DNA from: Pseudoalteromonas gelatinilytica
Lineage (GTDB): Bacteria; Pseudomonadota; Gammaproteobacteria; Enterobacterales; Alteromonadaceae
Length of the DNA: 64,000 nt
Assembly (NCBI RefSeq): GCF_001641615.1
Contig: NZ_LRRU01000019.1
Coordinates: 342,064-406,063 of the forward strand
Direction: 5' to 3'
Shown: positions 35,990 to 45,003 of the stretch, in pieces
Layout: every line of letters starts with the position of its first letter
How positions within the stretch are numbered: position 1 is the first letter of the stretch
The notes under the pieces: generated by a model
Database searches by the model: none
Told to the model about the DNA's origin: nothing
What the model saw: the letters and a program-made list of their open reading frames with translations, nothing else
Translations under genes and position numbers: made by a program

Positions 35990-36184
35990 CTCGAACCTCG
36001 CACCTCGATCCTCGCAACTTTCCCCTTTCCCCTAATAACTCGCTAACTACTCCTAAAGCCTAAAGCCTAGAGCCTAGAGCCTAGAGCCCAGAGCCTAAAT
36101 CCTAGCCCCTAAATCCTAGAACCTAAATCCTAGAACCTAAATCCTAAATCCTAGCCCCTAGCCCCTAGTCCCTAAAACCTCCCC
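35990..36184 (+). repeat. Heptanucleotide arrays C and B (CTCGAAC then CCTAAAT/CCTAGAG type)
   Basis: From 35990 units read CTCGAAC, CTCGCAC, CTCGATC and CTCGCAA, related to the reverse complement of array A. They then become less regular, and from 36052 about nineteen 7-nt units of CCTAAAG, CCTAGAG, CCTAAAT, CCTAGCC or CCTAGAA follow. The array runs past 36158 and so includes the stop codon and last codons of mesD on the minus strand. Confidence 0.93.
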
Positions 36185-37195
36185 CCTCACAATCTCTGCG
36201 CCTTTACTCAATGCACTAAGCTTGGCGCTTGCTATGTGGCGAGGGAGGGGAGCCATACCGCAATTTGTACATGGGTAAAGCTTGTCGGCATCAACATATT
36301 TCAGGGCTTCGCGTAATGTGTGTGCCACTTCATCAGGGGTTTCGATTTCATTGCTTGCTACATCAATGGCACCAACCATCACTTTTTTGCCGTGTATGAG
36401 TGCTAATAGTTCAATAGGCACGCGAGAGTTGTGGCACTCAAGTGAAATAATATCGATATTCGACTTTTGAAGTTTCGGGAATACTTCTTCGTATTGACGC
36501 CATTCATTGCCCAGTGTTTGTTTCCAATCAGTGTTGGCTTTAATGCCATAGCCGTAGCAAATGTGCACGGCGGTTTCGCACTTTAAGCCTTCGATTGCTC
36601 TTTCTAGGCACTTTATGCCCCAGTCATTAACATCATCGAAGAACACATTAAACGCAGGCTCATCAAATTGAATAATATCAACACCCACAGCTTCGAGCTC
36701 TTTCGCTTCTTGATTGAGGATTTTGGCAAATTCCCACGCAAGTTGTTCACGGCTTTGATAGTGGGCGTCATACAAGGTGTCAATCATGGTCATAGGGCCT
36801 GGCAACGCCCATTTTATAGGTTGCTTGGTCTGCGAACGTAAAAACTTAGCATCTTCAACAAACACCGGTTTGCTGCGTGATACCGGGCCAATTACACTTG
36901 GTACACTGGCTTCGTAGCGATTGCGAATGGTCACTGTTTTACGGTTTTCAAAATCAACGCCATTTAAGTGTTCGATAAAGGTCGTTACAAAGTGTTGGCG
37001 AGTTTGCTCGCCGTCGCTCACGATATCAACGCCAGCTTGTTGTTGCTCTTGTAAGGCAACACGCAGCGCGTCTTGTTTGCCGTCGATAAGCTCTGCTCCT
37101 TGCAATTTCCAAGGCGACCATAAGGTTTCAGGCTCAGCAAGCCAAGCAGGTTTTGGTAAGCTGCCAGCTGTCGATGTGGGTAATAACTTTTTCAT
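36158..37195 (-). CDS. mesD: MesD-type core methionine synthase
   Basis: A 345-residue MetE-superfamily TIM-barrel enzyme that lacks the N-terminal half of full MetE (about 750 residues). It starts at ATG 37195 (MKKLLPTSTAGSLPKPAW), which has AGAG upstream. The zinc-site pattern is visible: HICYGYG, SLECHNSR and PCTNCGM supply His, Cys, Glu and Cys. With the DUF1852 gene next to it, this matches the MesD/MesX pair that makes methionine from homocysteine without methyl-folate and needs oxygen; the methyl donor is not established to my knowledge. The last codons lie inside a 7-nt repeat array, so the C-terminus (VLGTRG) may vary between strains. Confidence 0.88.
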   Translation of the reverse strand: MKKLLPTSTAGSLPKPAWLAEPETLWSPWKLQGAELIDGKQDALRVALQEQQQAGVDIVSDGEQTRQHFVTTFIEHLNGVDFENRKTVTIRNRYEASVPSVIGPVSRSKPVFVEDAKFLRSQTKQPIKWALPGPMTMIDTLYDAHYQSREQLAWEFAKILNQEAKELEAVGVDIIQFDEPAFNVFFDDVNDWGIKCLERAIEGLKCETAVHICYGYGIKANTDWKQTLGNEWRQYEEVFPKLQKSNIDIISLECHNSRVPIELLALIHGKKVMVGAIDVASNEIETPDEVAHTLREALKYVDADKLYPCTNCGMAPLPRHIASAKLSALSKGAEIVRGEVLGTRG

Positions 37196-37206
37196 TTTTA
37201 CTCTCT

Positions 37207-38184
37207 TTAAATCGCGTAGTTGGCAGACCATTTCTCAAGTACTGATTGATAAGGCTTAATAAAGTGCTGCTCAGTAAATTTACCTTGGGCAATCGCAAGT
37301 TGGCTGCGCTCTTCACGGTCGTAGACAATTTGCGTGATAGAGTGATCGGCGTTTCTTAAATTTGGTTGATAGCAACTACCCGCCACAGCATTGGCGTTAT
37401 AAATTTCTGGACGATAGATTTTCTGGAATGTTTCCATGGTGCTAATCGTGCTGATCAACTCTAAGTTGGTGTAATCGTTCAGCAGGTCACCAAAGAAATA
37501 AAACGCCAGCGGAGCGACTGTGTTTGGTGGCATAAAATAGCGAACCTGCAAGCCCATTTTTTTAAAGTATTGCTCGGTTAATGATGACTCATTTGGTTGG
37601 TACTCAGCACCTAAAATAGGGTGTTGGTTTTCTGTGCGATGGTACGTTTTGTTATCAGACACGCTTAAACAAATAACCGGTGGCTTTTTAAAGTGCTGTT
37701 TGTAAGTGTCTGAATCAATAAAGTATTTAAAGAGTTTGCCGTGTAAGTCACCAAAGTTTTCGGGAATGCTGAATTCGCTTTTCGCTTTATTATAATCAAG
37801 CAGCAGTACGCTAAAATCATAATCGCGCACGTAAGATGAAAAGTTATTACCAACAATACCTTCGATACGTTCATTAGTTTGGTGATCAATGATATTCGTT
37901 TTTAGTACTTCTATTGACGGGAATGCCTCTGCGCTTTGTGCAATTTCTAAATCAACAGAAATGATCTCAAGCTCTACTGAGTAGCGGTTGCCTTGGGGGT
38001 TATCCCAGTTTGCTAGCGCATTAAAGCGACTATCAATCATTTTTAATGCGTTACGTAAATTCTGTTGGCGACTTTCACCGCGAGCTAGGTTCGCAAAGTT
38101 TGTGGTAAGTCGTGTGCTATTTGACGGATGATAATTCTCGTCGAGGCAAATGCTTTTAATTGTAAATCTGAAATCGTTTTTCAT
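37207..38184 (-). CDS. mesX: MesX (DUF1852), partner of MesD methionine synthase
   Basis: A 325-residue soluble DUF1852 protein, the known partner required for MesD activity. Its exact chemistry is not established to my knowledge. Sequence features include RLTTNFANLARGESR near the N-terminus, SVSDNKTYHRTENQHP in the middle and a conserved-looking AVAGSCYQPNLRNADHS near the C-terminus, where the Cys could matter. It lies 11 nt upstream of mesD on the same strand, so the two form an operon. A MetJ-like box about 230 bp upstream suggests repression when S-adenosylmethionine is plentiful. Confidence 0.87.
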   Translation of the reverse strand: MKNDFRFTIKSICLDENYHPSNSTRLTTNFANLARGESRQQNLRNALKMIDSRFNALANWDNPQGNRYSVELEIISVDLEIAQSAEAFPSIEVLKTNIIDHQTNERIEGIVGNNFSSYVRDYDFSVLLLDYNKAKSEFSIPENFGDLHGKLFKYFIDSDTYKQHFKKPPVICLSVSDNKTYHRTENQHPILGAEYQPNESSLTEQYFKKMGLQVRYFMPPNTVAPLAFYFFGDLLNDYTNLELISTISTMETFQKIYRPEIYNANAVAGSCYQPNLRNADHSITQIVYDREERSQLAIAQGKFTEQHFIKPYQSVLEKWSANYAI

Positions 38185-38564
38185 GGCAATGTATCCAAAA
38201 GTCCTGAAATAAATGATTGCTGCTCACCTTCCTTAAATCGCTAGGTCATTAACCTTAGGTTGCTCTGCAGCGGTAATAAATTTATACGTGGTCATCACCA
38301 TGAAGAAAAACGTTTTTATTTCAGGTAAAACATGAGGCAGATTCATGAATATTTGCTGTTTTAGTAAAACATTTAGGAAGGGATAGTGAAAAAATGCTTT
38401 AAAGTTGATTTAGACGTCTGGATTTCTAAAATGGTTTGTTAGAGTTGCAGTAATTTCATATAAAACGTGAGTAATATTCACTACTTAACAGGACTTTTGA
38501 AAGCAACCCCGTACTTTATTGTTGTTATACTCGTCTCCCTAAATCAACAATACAGACAAATACA
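38185..38564. other. Divergent intergenic region with mesX leader
   Basis: Carries the promoters for mesX (minus) and the TauE-like gene (plus). The mesX leader has small hairpins (for example AGGT-TAATG-ACCT and TGGT-GATG-ACCA) but I do not recognise a riboswitch. A MetJ-like operator is listed separately. Confidence 0.5.
38412..38427. promoter_or_regulatory. MetJ-like operator (met box pair)
   Basis: A perfect AGACGTCT (38412-38419) is followed directly by GGATTTCT, a weaker second half matching 5 of 8. MetJ binds tandem 8-bp AGACGTCT boxes. Its position upstream of the mesX-mesD operon fits methionine control. Confidence 0.65.
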
Positions 38565-39374
38565 ATGAATGAATTAATCGTGCTTATTATTGCTTGCGCC
38601 ATACTTGGTAGTGGAGTGGGCTTTTTAGCTGGGCTATTAGGAATTGGTGGAGGCCTAGTAATTGTGCCTATTTTAAGCATGATCTTGCTGCATTTTCAGG
38701 TGTTACCCGAAGAGCAAGTGGTGCTGGTGGCGATTGCTACATCGCTTGCCTCAATTCTTTTTACATCTACGTCATCAGCTATCGCTCACCATAAAAATGG
38801 TAATGTGCCTTGGCAATTGGCTCCGTGGGTTATGACAGGGGTTGCACTAGGCGCTCTTATCAGTGGCTTTTTGGCTTCGCTATTGCCTGCAAATGTGGTG
38901 CGAATTGTATTCGCTCTGAGTGTGGTGCTTATTGCATTAAAAATGATTTTCAGCAGTAAAAATGACAGCCAAACATTACGCTCGCTACCTAATAAAGGCC
39001 TTTTGACACTTTATACAACCATCACGGGTGGTCTATCAGCCATGATAGGTATTGGCGGTGGTGCGGTCCTTGTGCCGTTACTGACGTTTTTCTCGGTTGA
39101 TATGAAAAAAGCCATTGGCTGTGCTTCGGCCTGCGGTATTGTCATTGCGCTATTTGGCTCAGTGGGTTACATCAGCTCGGGCAGTCAGTACTTTACATTA
39201 AAAGAGGGCTTTGCTGGTTTTGTTTATTTGCCAGCCTTGTTTGGCATTGTGTGTACTTCGTGGTTTACCGCGCCATTAGGTGCAAAAGCAACGCATCATT
39301 TGCCTGTGTCTACCATCAAAAAAATCTTTGCGGGGCTTTTGGTAATTATGGCTGTGAATATGCTCGCTAAATAG
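38565..39374 (+). CDS. TauE/SafE-family sulfite or anion exporter
   Basis: A 269-residue inner-membrane protein with about eight TM helices in two similar halves. Each half opens with a glycine-rich signature (FLAGLLGIGGGLVIVPIL and AMIGIGGGAVLVPLL), which is diagnostic for TauE/SafE (DUF81). Known members export sulfite, sulfoacetate or related anions; the substrate here cannot be read. Start ATG 38565. It is divergent from the mesX-mesD operon, which hints at a link to sulfur metabolism, but that is context only. Confidence 0.85.
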   Translation: MNELIVLIIACAILGSGVGFLAGLLGIGGGLVIVPILSMILLHFQVLPEEQVVLVAIATSLASILFTSTSSAIAHHKNGNVPWQLAPWVMTGVALGALISGFLASLLPANVVRIVFALSVVLIALKMIFSSKNDSQTLRSLPNKGLLTLYTTITGGLSAMIGIGGGAVLVPLLTFFSVDMKKAIGCASACGIVIALFGSVGYISSGSQYFTLKEGFAGFVYLPALFGIVCTSWFTAPLGAKATHHLPVSTIKKIFAGLLVIMAVNMLAK

Positions 39375-39502
39375 TATTAACTTATTAATTCGACAACACG
39401 AAAGTCGTTTGTTAATGTCAGTTAAGCAGTTTTTAGGCTGCTTAACTGCCTTTTTCGAAAGCTGTAGGCGCTATTTAAGGACTCTTTTTTAAGGAACATG
39501 CT

Positions 39503-40648
39503 ATGGATCGTCGGTGCTCTCAAACAAGTAAAAAAACACTAAGCTCTTTATTTGTTGCTCTATCACTAATGGCTTTGCCAGTGACTGCTGAGCCAACAAA
39601 ATCTCTCGAGACTCACCATGCTTTAATGGGCCAAATTCTCAGTGCAAATCAACAAACACCCCTTTCAGGTTTTGCACTTCATGTGATTGTTGATGATGGA
39701 CATGCTTTTTCAACGGCAAAGCAAAGTAAAGAAAATGCGCCGCAAGTTATTAACCCAAATAGTTTATTTAGAATTGCCAGTGTGACCAAAACTTTCACTG
39801 CGGCAACGGTGCTACGTTTGCACGAGGAAGGAAAACTAAGCCTTGATACAACGCTTGATAAGTTAATTTCTGACGATTTTTTTGCGCTTCTTGAGAGCGA
39901 TGGCTATGCCCTTGATAAAATAACGATAAAGCAAGTGCTGAGTCATACGGCAGGGCTATACGATCACGCCCAAAGCGATCAATATTTAGCTGGCATAATG
40001 GCAAATCCGCAGCAAGATATTACGATGCGCGAGCAAATTAAAGGGTGTGTAGAGTGGGGCGACCCAGTTGGTAAACCTGGTGAGCGTTTTTCATATTCAG
40101 ATACCGGGTATGTGTTACTCGGCCACATTATTGAAAGAGTGACAGATTTACCGCTACCTGAAGCGGTTCGCCAATACTTGAGTTTCGATAAAAACCAGAT
40201 TGAAAATGTGATCTGGGAACGGGGTGATACGGTTGCTGTGGATGAGTCTCGACGCGTACATCAATACTTGCATGGCACCGACACGTTTAATTGGAGCCCA
40301 ACAGTCGATTTATATGGTGGCGGTGGGCTTGTTGCCAGCCCAATCGGTATGGCTAAATTTTATCAGGCTTTATTTTCAGGTAAGGTCTTTAAACACCCAG
40401 AAACACTTACACTCATGCTCTCGGATACAGGCTTACCTGCAGATAGCCCTTATCGTTTAGGTGTATTTGCCAAAGACTATAACGGCACCTTGGTTTATCA
40501 ACATGGTGGCTTTTGGGGCACTTTGGTGATGTATGAACCAACAACGCAGGTGGTGGTAGCAGGGGCTGTTACTCAGCAAAAAGACTACGCCCAGCTTGAA
40601 AAAGTAATGAGTGGCTATTTAATTTTACAAGCAAAATCAGCACTCTAA
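39503..40648 (+). CDS. Secreted beta-lactamase-fold serine hydrolase
   Basis: A 381-residue protein with a signal peptide (LFVALSLMALPVTAEP). It shows the three active-site elements of the class C beta-lactamase / DD-peptidase / esterase fold: SVTK (S93, K96), Y198-S-D in place of the usual Y-x-N, and H334-G-G in place of K-T-G. The HGG variant is common in esterase and D-aminopeptidase-like members, so it need not be a true beta-lactamase. AAGGA precedes ATG 39503. The substrate is unknown. It stands between the TauE-like gene and the ars operon. Confidence 0.82.
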   Translation: MDRRCSQTSKKTLSSLFVALSLMALPVTAEPTKSLETHHALMGQILSANQQTPLSGFALHVIVDDGHAFSTAKQSKENAPQVINPNSLFRIASVTKTFTAATVLRLHEEGKLSLDTTLDKLISDDFFALLESDGYALDKITIKQVLSHTAGLYDHAQSDQYLAGIMANPQQDITMREQIKGCVEWGDPVGKPGERFSYSDTGYVLLGHIIERVTDLPLPEAVRQYLSFDKNQIENVIWERGDTVAVDESRRVHQYLHGTDTFNWSPTVDLYGGGGLVASPIGMAKFYQALFSGKVFKHPETLTLMLSDTGLPADSPYRLGVFAKDYNGTLVYQHGGFWGTLVMYEPTTQVVVAGAVTQQKDYAQLEKVMSGYLILQAKSAL

Positions 40649-40746
40649 ACACGCCAAAATCTAAACTGGCGCACATATGCGCCAGATCCTTTCTTTAGTT
40701 CAATTCAAGCTAAGTCATTATAGAAGAGAAATGACTTGCGCACTTC

Positions 40747-40766
40747 ATATAATAAAAATATTATAT
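40747..40766. promoter_or_regulatory. Perfect palindrome, likely ArsR operator
   Basis: ATATAATA-AAAA-TATTATAT is a 20-nt perfect inverted repeat located 24 nt before the start of the ArsC-ArsR gene. ArsR repressors bind AT-rich dyads near their own promoter, so autoregulation is likely. Confidence 0.7.
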
Positions 40767-40790
40767 AACCAAATTGTTATGGAGTGAGTC

Positions 40791-41555
40791 GTGAAAGTTC
40801 TCTTTTTATGTACAGAAAATTCAGCCCGTTCAATTATGGCTGAGGCGTTGCTTAAACATCACGGTAAAGGTGAGTTTGAGGTGTTTAGTGCGGGTACTGA
40901 ACCTAATGCGGTAGACCCTCGTACGCTTGCGGCGATTGAGCATTTTGGTTTAAAAACCGATGACTTACACTCAAAGCACTTAAACGATGTAACTAACCTC
41001 CATTTGGATTACGTCATAACTTTATGTGATGACGCTGCCAAAGAATGCGCCAATCGCGTCGATGGCAGCCATTGCCTTGCATGGGATTTTATCGATCCTA
41101 AAACGCGTCCTGAACCCCACGCCTTTGAAAAAACCTTGCAAGAGCTCAATGAGCGAATCAAACAGTTTGTGCAATCCCATAACAAAGAAAAACCAGCATC
41201 GATTTCGCCAACCACATTTTATAAAGCGCTTGCAGATGATATTCGTTTAAAAAGCTTATTACTAATCGCCGTTGAGCAAGAGGTTTGCGTATGCGAACTA
41301 ATGACGGCACTTAATGAGCAGAGCCAGCCAAAGGTTTCAAGGCATTTAGCGCAACTTAAAAAACAGGGCATTTTGTCGGATAGAAAGCACCAGCAGTGGG
41401 TGTTTTACTCTTTAAACCCGACCTTACCAATGTGGATGAAACAAACAATTACCTCGACCGTGGTAAACGAACCTAATTTTATAGAAAACGAGTTAGCAAG
41501 GCTAAATGCGATGGGCGATGATCGCCCAACTCGTGTGACGCGCTGTTGCAATTAA
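40791..41555 (+). CDS. arsC: Arsenate reductase - ArsR repressor fusion
   Basis: A 254-residue two-domain protein starting at GTG 40791, with GGAG 6 nt upstream. Residues 1-130 form an LMW phosphatase-type arsenate reductase: C7-x5-R13 (LCTENSAR), with further Cys in TLCDDAAKEC and GSHC as in thioredoxin-linked ArsC. Residues about 145-254 form an ArsR-type winged helix with the As(III)-binding CVC in EVCVCELMTAL. The C-terminus ends RCCN, which may also bind arsenite. Reductase and sensor are thus joined in one chain. It is the first gene of the ars operon, downstream of a palindromic operator. Confidence 0.92.
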   Translation: MKVLFLCTENSARSIMAEALLKHHGKGEFEVFSAGTEPNAVDPRTLAAIEHFGLKTDDLHSKHLNDVTNLHLDYVITLCDDAAKECANRVDGSHCLAWDFIDPKTRPEPHAFEKTLQELNERIKQFVQSHNKEKPASISPTTFYKALADDIRLKSLLLIAVEQEVCVCELMTALNEQSQPKVSRHLAQLKKQGILSDRKHQQWVFYSLNPTLPMWMKQTITSTVVNEPNFIENELARLNAMGDDRPTRVTRCCN

Positions 41556-41631
41556 ACAAAACGGTTTGCTGTTAACTGTCGGCAAACCCGGTAAAACAAG
41601 TTAGACAATTTTAAAAAGTAGGAGCTTAACA

Positions 41632-42642
41632 ATGGCAATTAAAGTAGGCATTAATGGTTTTGGCCGTATGGGTCGTTTATCGCTAAGAGCAGCGTTTACA
41701 TGGGACGACGTTGAGTTTGTGCAAATTAATGACCCAGCGGGTGACGCAGCTACATTGGCTCACTTACTAAAGTATGATTCGGTGCACGGTATTTGGCCTC
41801 ATGAGGTTGAAAGTAACGACAATGCGGTGATCATCGATGGTCAGATGATTAACGTTACACAAAATAAAGCGATTGCAGACACTGATTGGTCTGGTTGCGA
41901 TATCGTTATTGAAGCCTCTGGTGTGATGAAAGAAAAGTCACTACTTCAGGCATATCTTGACCAAGGTGTGAAGAAAGTCGTTGTCACTGCCCCTGTAAAA
42001 GAAGACGGTGTGCTGAATATAGTGATGGGTGTAAACGACGATTTATACGACGTAAACCAACACGATATTGTGACTGCCGCATCGTGCACTACCAACTGTT
42101 TAGCGCCTGTGGTTAAAGTATTGCAAGAAAAAATTGGTATCAAACATGGTTCAATGACCACTATTCACGATATTACTAATACGCAAACTATCTTAGATGC
42201 GCCGCATAAAGACTTACGACGTGCTCGCGCATGTGGCATGAGCTTAATTCCAACTACAACCGGCTCTGCAACAGCGATTACACATATTTTCCCTGAACTT
42301 AAAGGTAAATTAAATGGCCACGCGGTTCGTGTGCCGTTAGCCAATGCATCAATCACAGACTGTGTGTTTGAAGTTGAAAAGCCCACTACTGCTGAGCAAA
42401 TTAACCAGTGGATGCAAGAAGCCGCAGAGGGCCAGCTAAAAGGTATTTTGGGCTATGAAGAAAAGCCACTTGTTTCTATCGATTACAAAACTGATCCACG
42501 CTCAAGCATTGTTGATGCGCTATCAACCATGGTTGTCAACGAGACACAAGTTAAGCTGTATGTTTGGTACGATAACGAATGGGGTTATGCAAACCGCACC
42601 GCCGAACTTGCCCGTAAAGTTGCGCGATCACTACAAGGTTAA
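41632..42642 (+). CDS. Glyceraldehyde-3-phosphate dehydrogenase of the ArsJ pathway
   Basis: A 336-residue GAPDH: Rossmann motif [10 protein letters not shown] at the N-terminus, active-site C152 in [10 protein letters not shown] with His further on, and the C-terminal [11 protein letters not shown]. In arsenate operons this enzyme joins arsenate to glyceraldehyde 3-phosphate, giving 1-arseno-3-phosphoglycerate, the cargo of ArsJ. Start ATG 41632 has GGAG upstream. It sits between the ArsC-ArsR gene and arsJ, 5 nt before the latter, so it is the operon-specific copy, not the housekeeping gene. Confidence 0.92.
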   Translation: MAIKVGINGFGRMGRLSLRAAFTWDDVEFVQINDPAGDAATLAHLLKYDSVHGIWPHEVESNDNAVIIDGQMINVTQNKAIADTDWSGCDIVIEASGVMKEKSLLQAYLDQGVKKVVVTAPVKEDGVLNIVMGVNDDLYDVNQHDIVTAASCTTNCLAPVVKVLQEKIGIKHGSMTTIHDITNTQTILDAPHKDLRRARACGMSLIPTTTGSATAITHIFPELKGKLNGHAVRVPLANASITDCVFEVEKPTTAEQINQWMQEAAEGQLKGILGYEEKPLVSIDYKTDPRSSIVDALSTMVVNETQVKLYVWYDNEWGYANRTAELARKVARSLQG

Positions 42643-42647
42643 AAGCA

Positions 42648-43856
42648 ATGACGCGTTTGGCTAATCTTCCCGCTGATATAAAGCAGTACTTAATCGTTAC
42701 TGGGAATTACTGGGCATTTACGCTTACAGATGGCGCATTGAGAATGTTGGTGGTACTGCATTTTCATGCGCTTGGCTACTCGCCTTTGAGTATTGCCATG
42801 CTGTTTTTGTTTTATGAGATTTTTGGTGTTGTCACTAACTTAGTGGGCGGCTATTTAGGCGCAAGGCTTGGTTTAAACAAAACCATGAATATTGGCCTTG
42901 CCATACAGGTTGCAGCCTTGTTCATGTTGGCAGTCCCCCCTGAATGGCTAAGTGTTGCCTATGTGATGCTGGCGCAAGCGCTGTCGGGCATTGCCAAAGA
43001 TCTCAATAAAATGAGTGCTAAAAGCTCAATTAAAATGCTGGTTGCCAGTGGCCAAGAAGGCACCTTGTTTAAATGGGTGGCGATACTTACGGGCTCTAAA
43101 AACGCCTTAAAAGGTGTGGGCTTCTTTTTAGGTGGTTTACTTCTCACATTAATGTCGTTTAAAGGCGCAATGCTAACCATGGCTGCTACTTTGCTGGTGG
43201 TGTGGTGTTTTAGTCTTTATGCACTTAAAAATGATTTAGGCAAAGCCAAAAACAAACCTAAGTTTAACGAGATATTTTCAAAAAGCAGTTCAATCAACAT
43301 TTTGTCAGCAGCAAGATTGTTCTTGTTTGGTGCGCGTGATGTTTGGTTTGTAGTTGCACTTCCGGTGTTTTTATCACAAGCCTTTGGCTGGGATCATTGG
43401 ACCGTGGGGGCTTTTATAGCTGCGTGGATCATTGGTTATGGAATAGTGCAATCTTTTGCACCTAAAATCATTAAGCTTAATAAGCAAACATCACCAAGCG
43501 CAGAAACAGTTAAGTGGGCATCCTTGCTTGCGGTAGTCACCTTAGCCATTGCTCTTGCCATTGGTTTTGACTGGGCAGTAAAACCAATGCTGATAGGCGG
43601 ACTGATGTTGTTCGGCGTGGTCTTCGCGATTAACTCATCTTTGCACAGCTACTTAATTGTTAGCATGGCGGATGCCGATGGCGTATCACTCGATGTCGGG
43701 TTTTACTATATGGCTAATGCCATGGGACGCTTAATTGGTACTGTGTTGTCAGGCTTAGTGTTTCAGCTTTATGGCTTAGCAGCCTGTTTGGCTATATCAC
43801 TGTTATTTATTGTTATTACCGCCGTTATTTCGACTAAATTACCAAAACAAATTTAG
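42648..43856 (+). CDS. arsJ: ArsJ organoarsenical efflux permease (MFS)
   Basis: A 402-residue major-facilitator protein with about twelve TM helices. Its N-terminal region (YLIVTGNYWAFTLTDGALRMLVVLHF) and the SGIAKDLNKMSAKSS loop are typical of ArsJ, which expels 1-arseno-3-phosphoglycerate. Outside the cell that compound breaks down to arsenate, so GAPDH and ArsJ together remove arsenate. The start follows AAGG. Adjacent GAPDH strongly supports the call. A terminator follows 21 nt after the stop. Confidence 0.92.
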   Translation: MTRLANLPADIKQYLIVTGNYWAFTLTDGALRMLVVLHFHALGYSPLSIAMLFLFYEIFGVVTNLVGGYLGARLGLNKTMNIGLAIQVAALFMLAVPPEWLSVAYVMLAQALSGIAKDLNKMSAKSSIKMLVASGQEGTLFKWVAILTGSKNALKGVGFFLGGLLLTLMSFKGAMLTMAATLLVVWCFSLYALKNDLGKAKNKPKFNEIFSKSSSINILSAARLFLFGARDVWFVVALPVFLSQAFGWDHWTVGAFIAAWIIGYGIVQSFAPKIIKLNKQTSPSAETVKWASLLAVVTLAIALAIGFDWAVKPMLIGGLMLFGVVFAINSSLHSYLIVSMADADGVSLDVGFYYMANAMGRLIGTVLSGLVFQLYGLAACLAISLLFIVITAVISTKLPKQI

Positions 43857-43877
43857 TTAAATCTAAACACGCCCTAC

Positions 43878-43910
43878 AAAGGTAAGCATGCTTTCTTGCT
43901 TACCTTTATT
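43878..43910 (+). terminator. Terminator of the ars operon
   Basis: An 11-bp perfect stem: AAAGGTAAGCA (43878-43888) pairs with TGCTTACCTTT (43897-43907). The A/T-rich arms may serve both strands. Confidence 0.85.
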
Positions 43911-43939
43911 CATGCATAGCATCAGAAATAATAAAATCA

Positions 43940-44099
43940 TACCAATTCGCTTAATTAAGTAGTCTATTTTGAGGCAATAAAACCTCGTTGATAGCAAGGC
44001 AAAAATTTCGTTATTTAGTTGTTCTAACTAAGAAATTTTTAACGCAGGTAGCGACAGGTTTAATCCCTCAAAATGATTAAGTATTATTGCTGATTGGTA
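43940..44099 (+). mobile_element. 160-bp MITE, copy 1
   Basis: Terminal inverted repeats TACCAATTCGC / GCTGATTGGTA, flanked by a 3-bp direct repeat TCA on both sides (43937-43939 and 44100-44102). It is near-identical to copy 2 at 48052-48211 in the opposite orientation. It has no coding capacity. The right TCA is also the stop codon (TGA) of the minus-strand ATPase gene, so insertion occurred exactly at its end and kept the stop. Confidence 0.88.
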
Positions 44100-44858
44100 T
44101 CAGTCACCTTCAGGCTTGAAAAGCTCTTCGAGCATTGGCTGTGGGTTGTTTAGAAACGCCTTTGTAATTTGGTAATGCTCAGTATCCTCATAATTTATTT
44201 GTTCAATACCTTGTGCTCCCACTTGGAAGATCCTCGCACCCGGGTATGCCATTAAAATCGGTGAGTGTGTGGCAATAATGAACTGAGAGTTCTGTTCAAT
44301 TAGTTGAAACATGCGACTTAAAACAGCCAACTGCCTTGAAGGAGAAAGTGCGGCCTCAGGCTCATCTAAAATGTAAAGCCCATTGCCAATGAAGCGGTTT
44401 ACCATAAGCGCTAAAAAAGATTCGCCATGTGATTGGTGATGAAGGGATGTACCACCATAGGCATCTATCAGTTTAGGCTCCCCAGAAAATCCCAAATCTA
44501 AGTCATCAATATTTGATGCAACGTTATAGAAGCTTTCGGCACGTAAAAAGAATCCATCTTTGTATCTCTTAAACGATTTTGAGAGTAGCAAGTACTTATG
44601 AAGCTCTGAATGCGAGTGCTGAGTTTGAAAGTTAAAGTTTTTAGAGCCACCTTCGGCGTTAAAACCCAAGCCGATAGCAATTGCTTCTAAAAGAGTCGAT
44701 TTCCCAGAACCATTTTCACCCACAAATATTGTGACATGCTTTGAAAAGTCTATTTCAAAGAGCTGATTAACCGCAGGAATAGAGAATGGATATGTATCAA
44801 AAGAGAAAACGTGCTCTCGTTTGAGTGTCACCTTTTGTAGATACGGTAATGCTTCCAT
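44100..44858 (-). CDS. AAA/ABC-type predicted ATPase (COG3910-like)
   Basis: A 252-residue cytosolic ATPase of the RecF/SMC-like group. Walker A is GENGSGKST at 47-55, an ABC-signature-like SHGESFLALM segment lies near 160, and Walker B is LYILDEPEAALS, followed by the D-loop and an ATHSPILMAYPG switch motif. Members of this group act as stand-alone ATPases, some with nuclease partners in defence (OLD-like); no nuclease domain or partner gene is present here. Start ATG 44858. The stop codon coincides with the MITE target duplication. Confidence 0.82.
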   Translation of the reverse strand: MEALPYLQKVTLKREHVFSFDTYPFSIPAVNQLFEIDFSKHVTIFVGENGSGKSTLLEAIAIGLGFNAEGGSKNFNFQTQHSHSELHKYLLLSKSFKRYKDGFFLRAESFYNVASNIDDLDLGFSGEPKLIDAYGGTSLHHQSHGESFLALMVNRFIGNGLYILDEPEAALSPSRQLAVLSRMFQLIEQNSQFIIATHSPILMAYPGARIFQVGAQGIEQINYEDTEHYQITKAFLNNPQPMLEELFKPEGD

Positions 44859-45003
44859 ACAAAATATTCCTATTAAAGACCAAAATTAGTAAAAAACTGA
44901 CAGAAATGCTCTGCTTATTTTAAAACCTAACTTATAGGAGTTAGGTAAATACAATCAAAACTCTAAGAAAACCAAACTTTAAAAGCAATATTAGTAAACT
45001 TTA

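Larger units (their letters stand above)
35547..36157. other. Noncoding region rich in REP hairpins and 7-nt repeats
   Basis: No gene is supported here. It contains three GTAG/GTAA-tagged hairpins and two fields of heptanucleotide repeats, listed separately. Base composition is patchy and unlike the coding neighbours. Confidence 0.75.

Noticed and set aside
35784..36184. CRISPR array
   Set aside because: The repeats are 7 nt and continuous, without spacers.
38185..38330. SAM or cobalamin riboswitch in the mesX leader
   Set aside because: Small hairpins exist but I could not match the conserved boxes of any known class.
39503..40648. Antibiotic-resistance beta-lactamase
   Set aside because: It has HGG in place of KTG and Y-S-D in place of Y-A-N, more typical of esterase or peptidase members of the fold.
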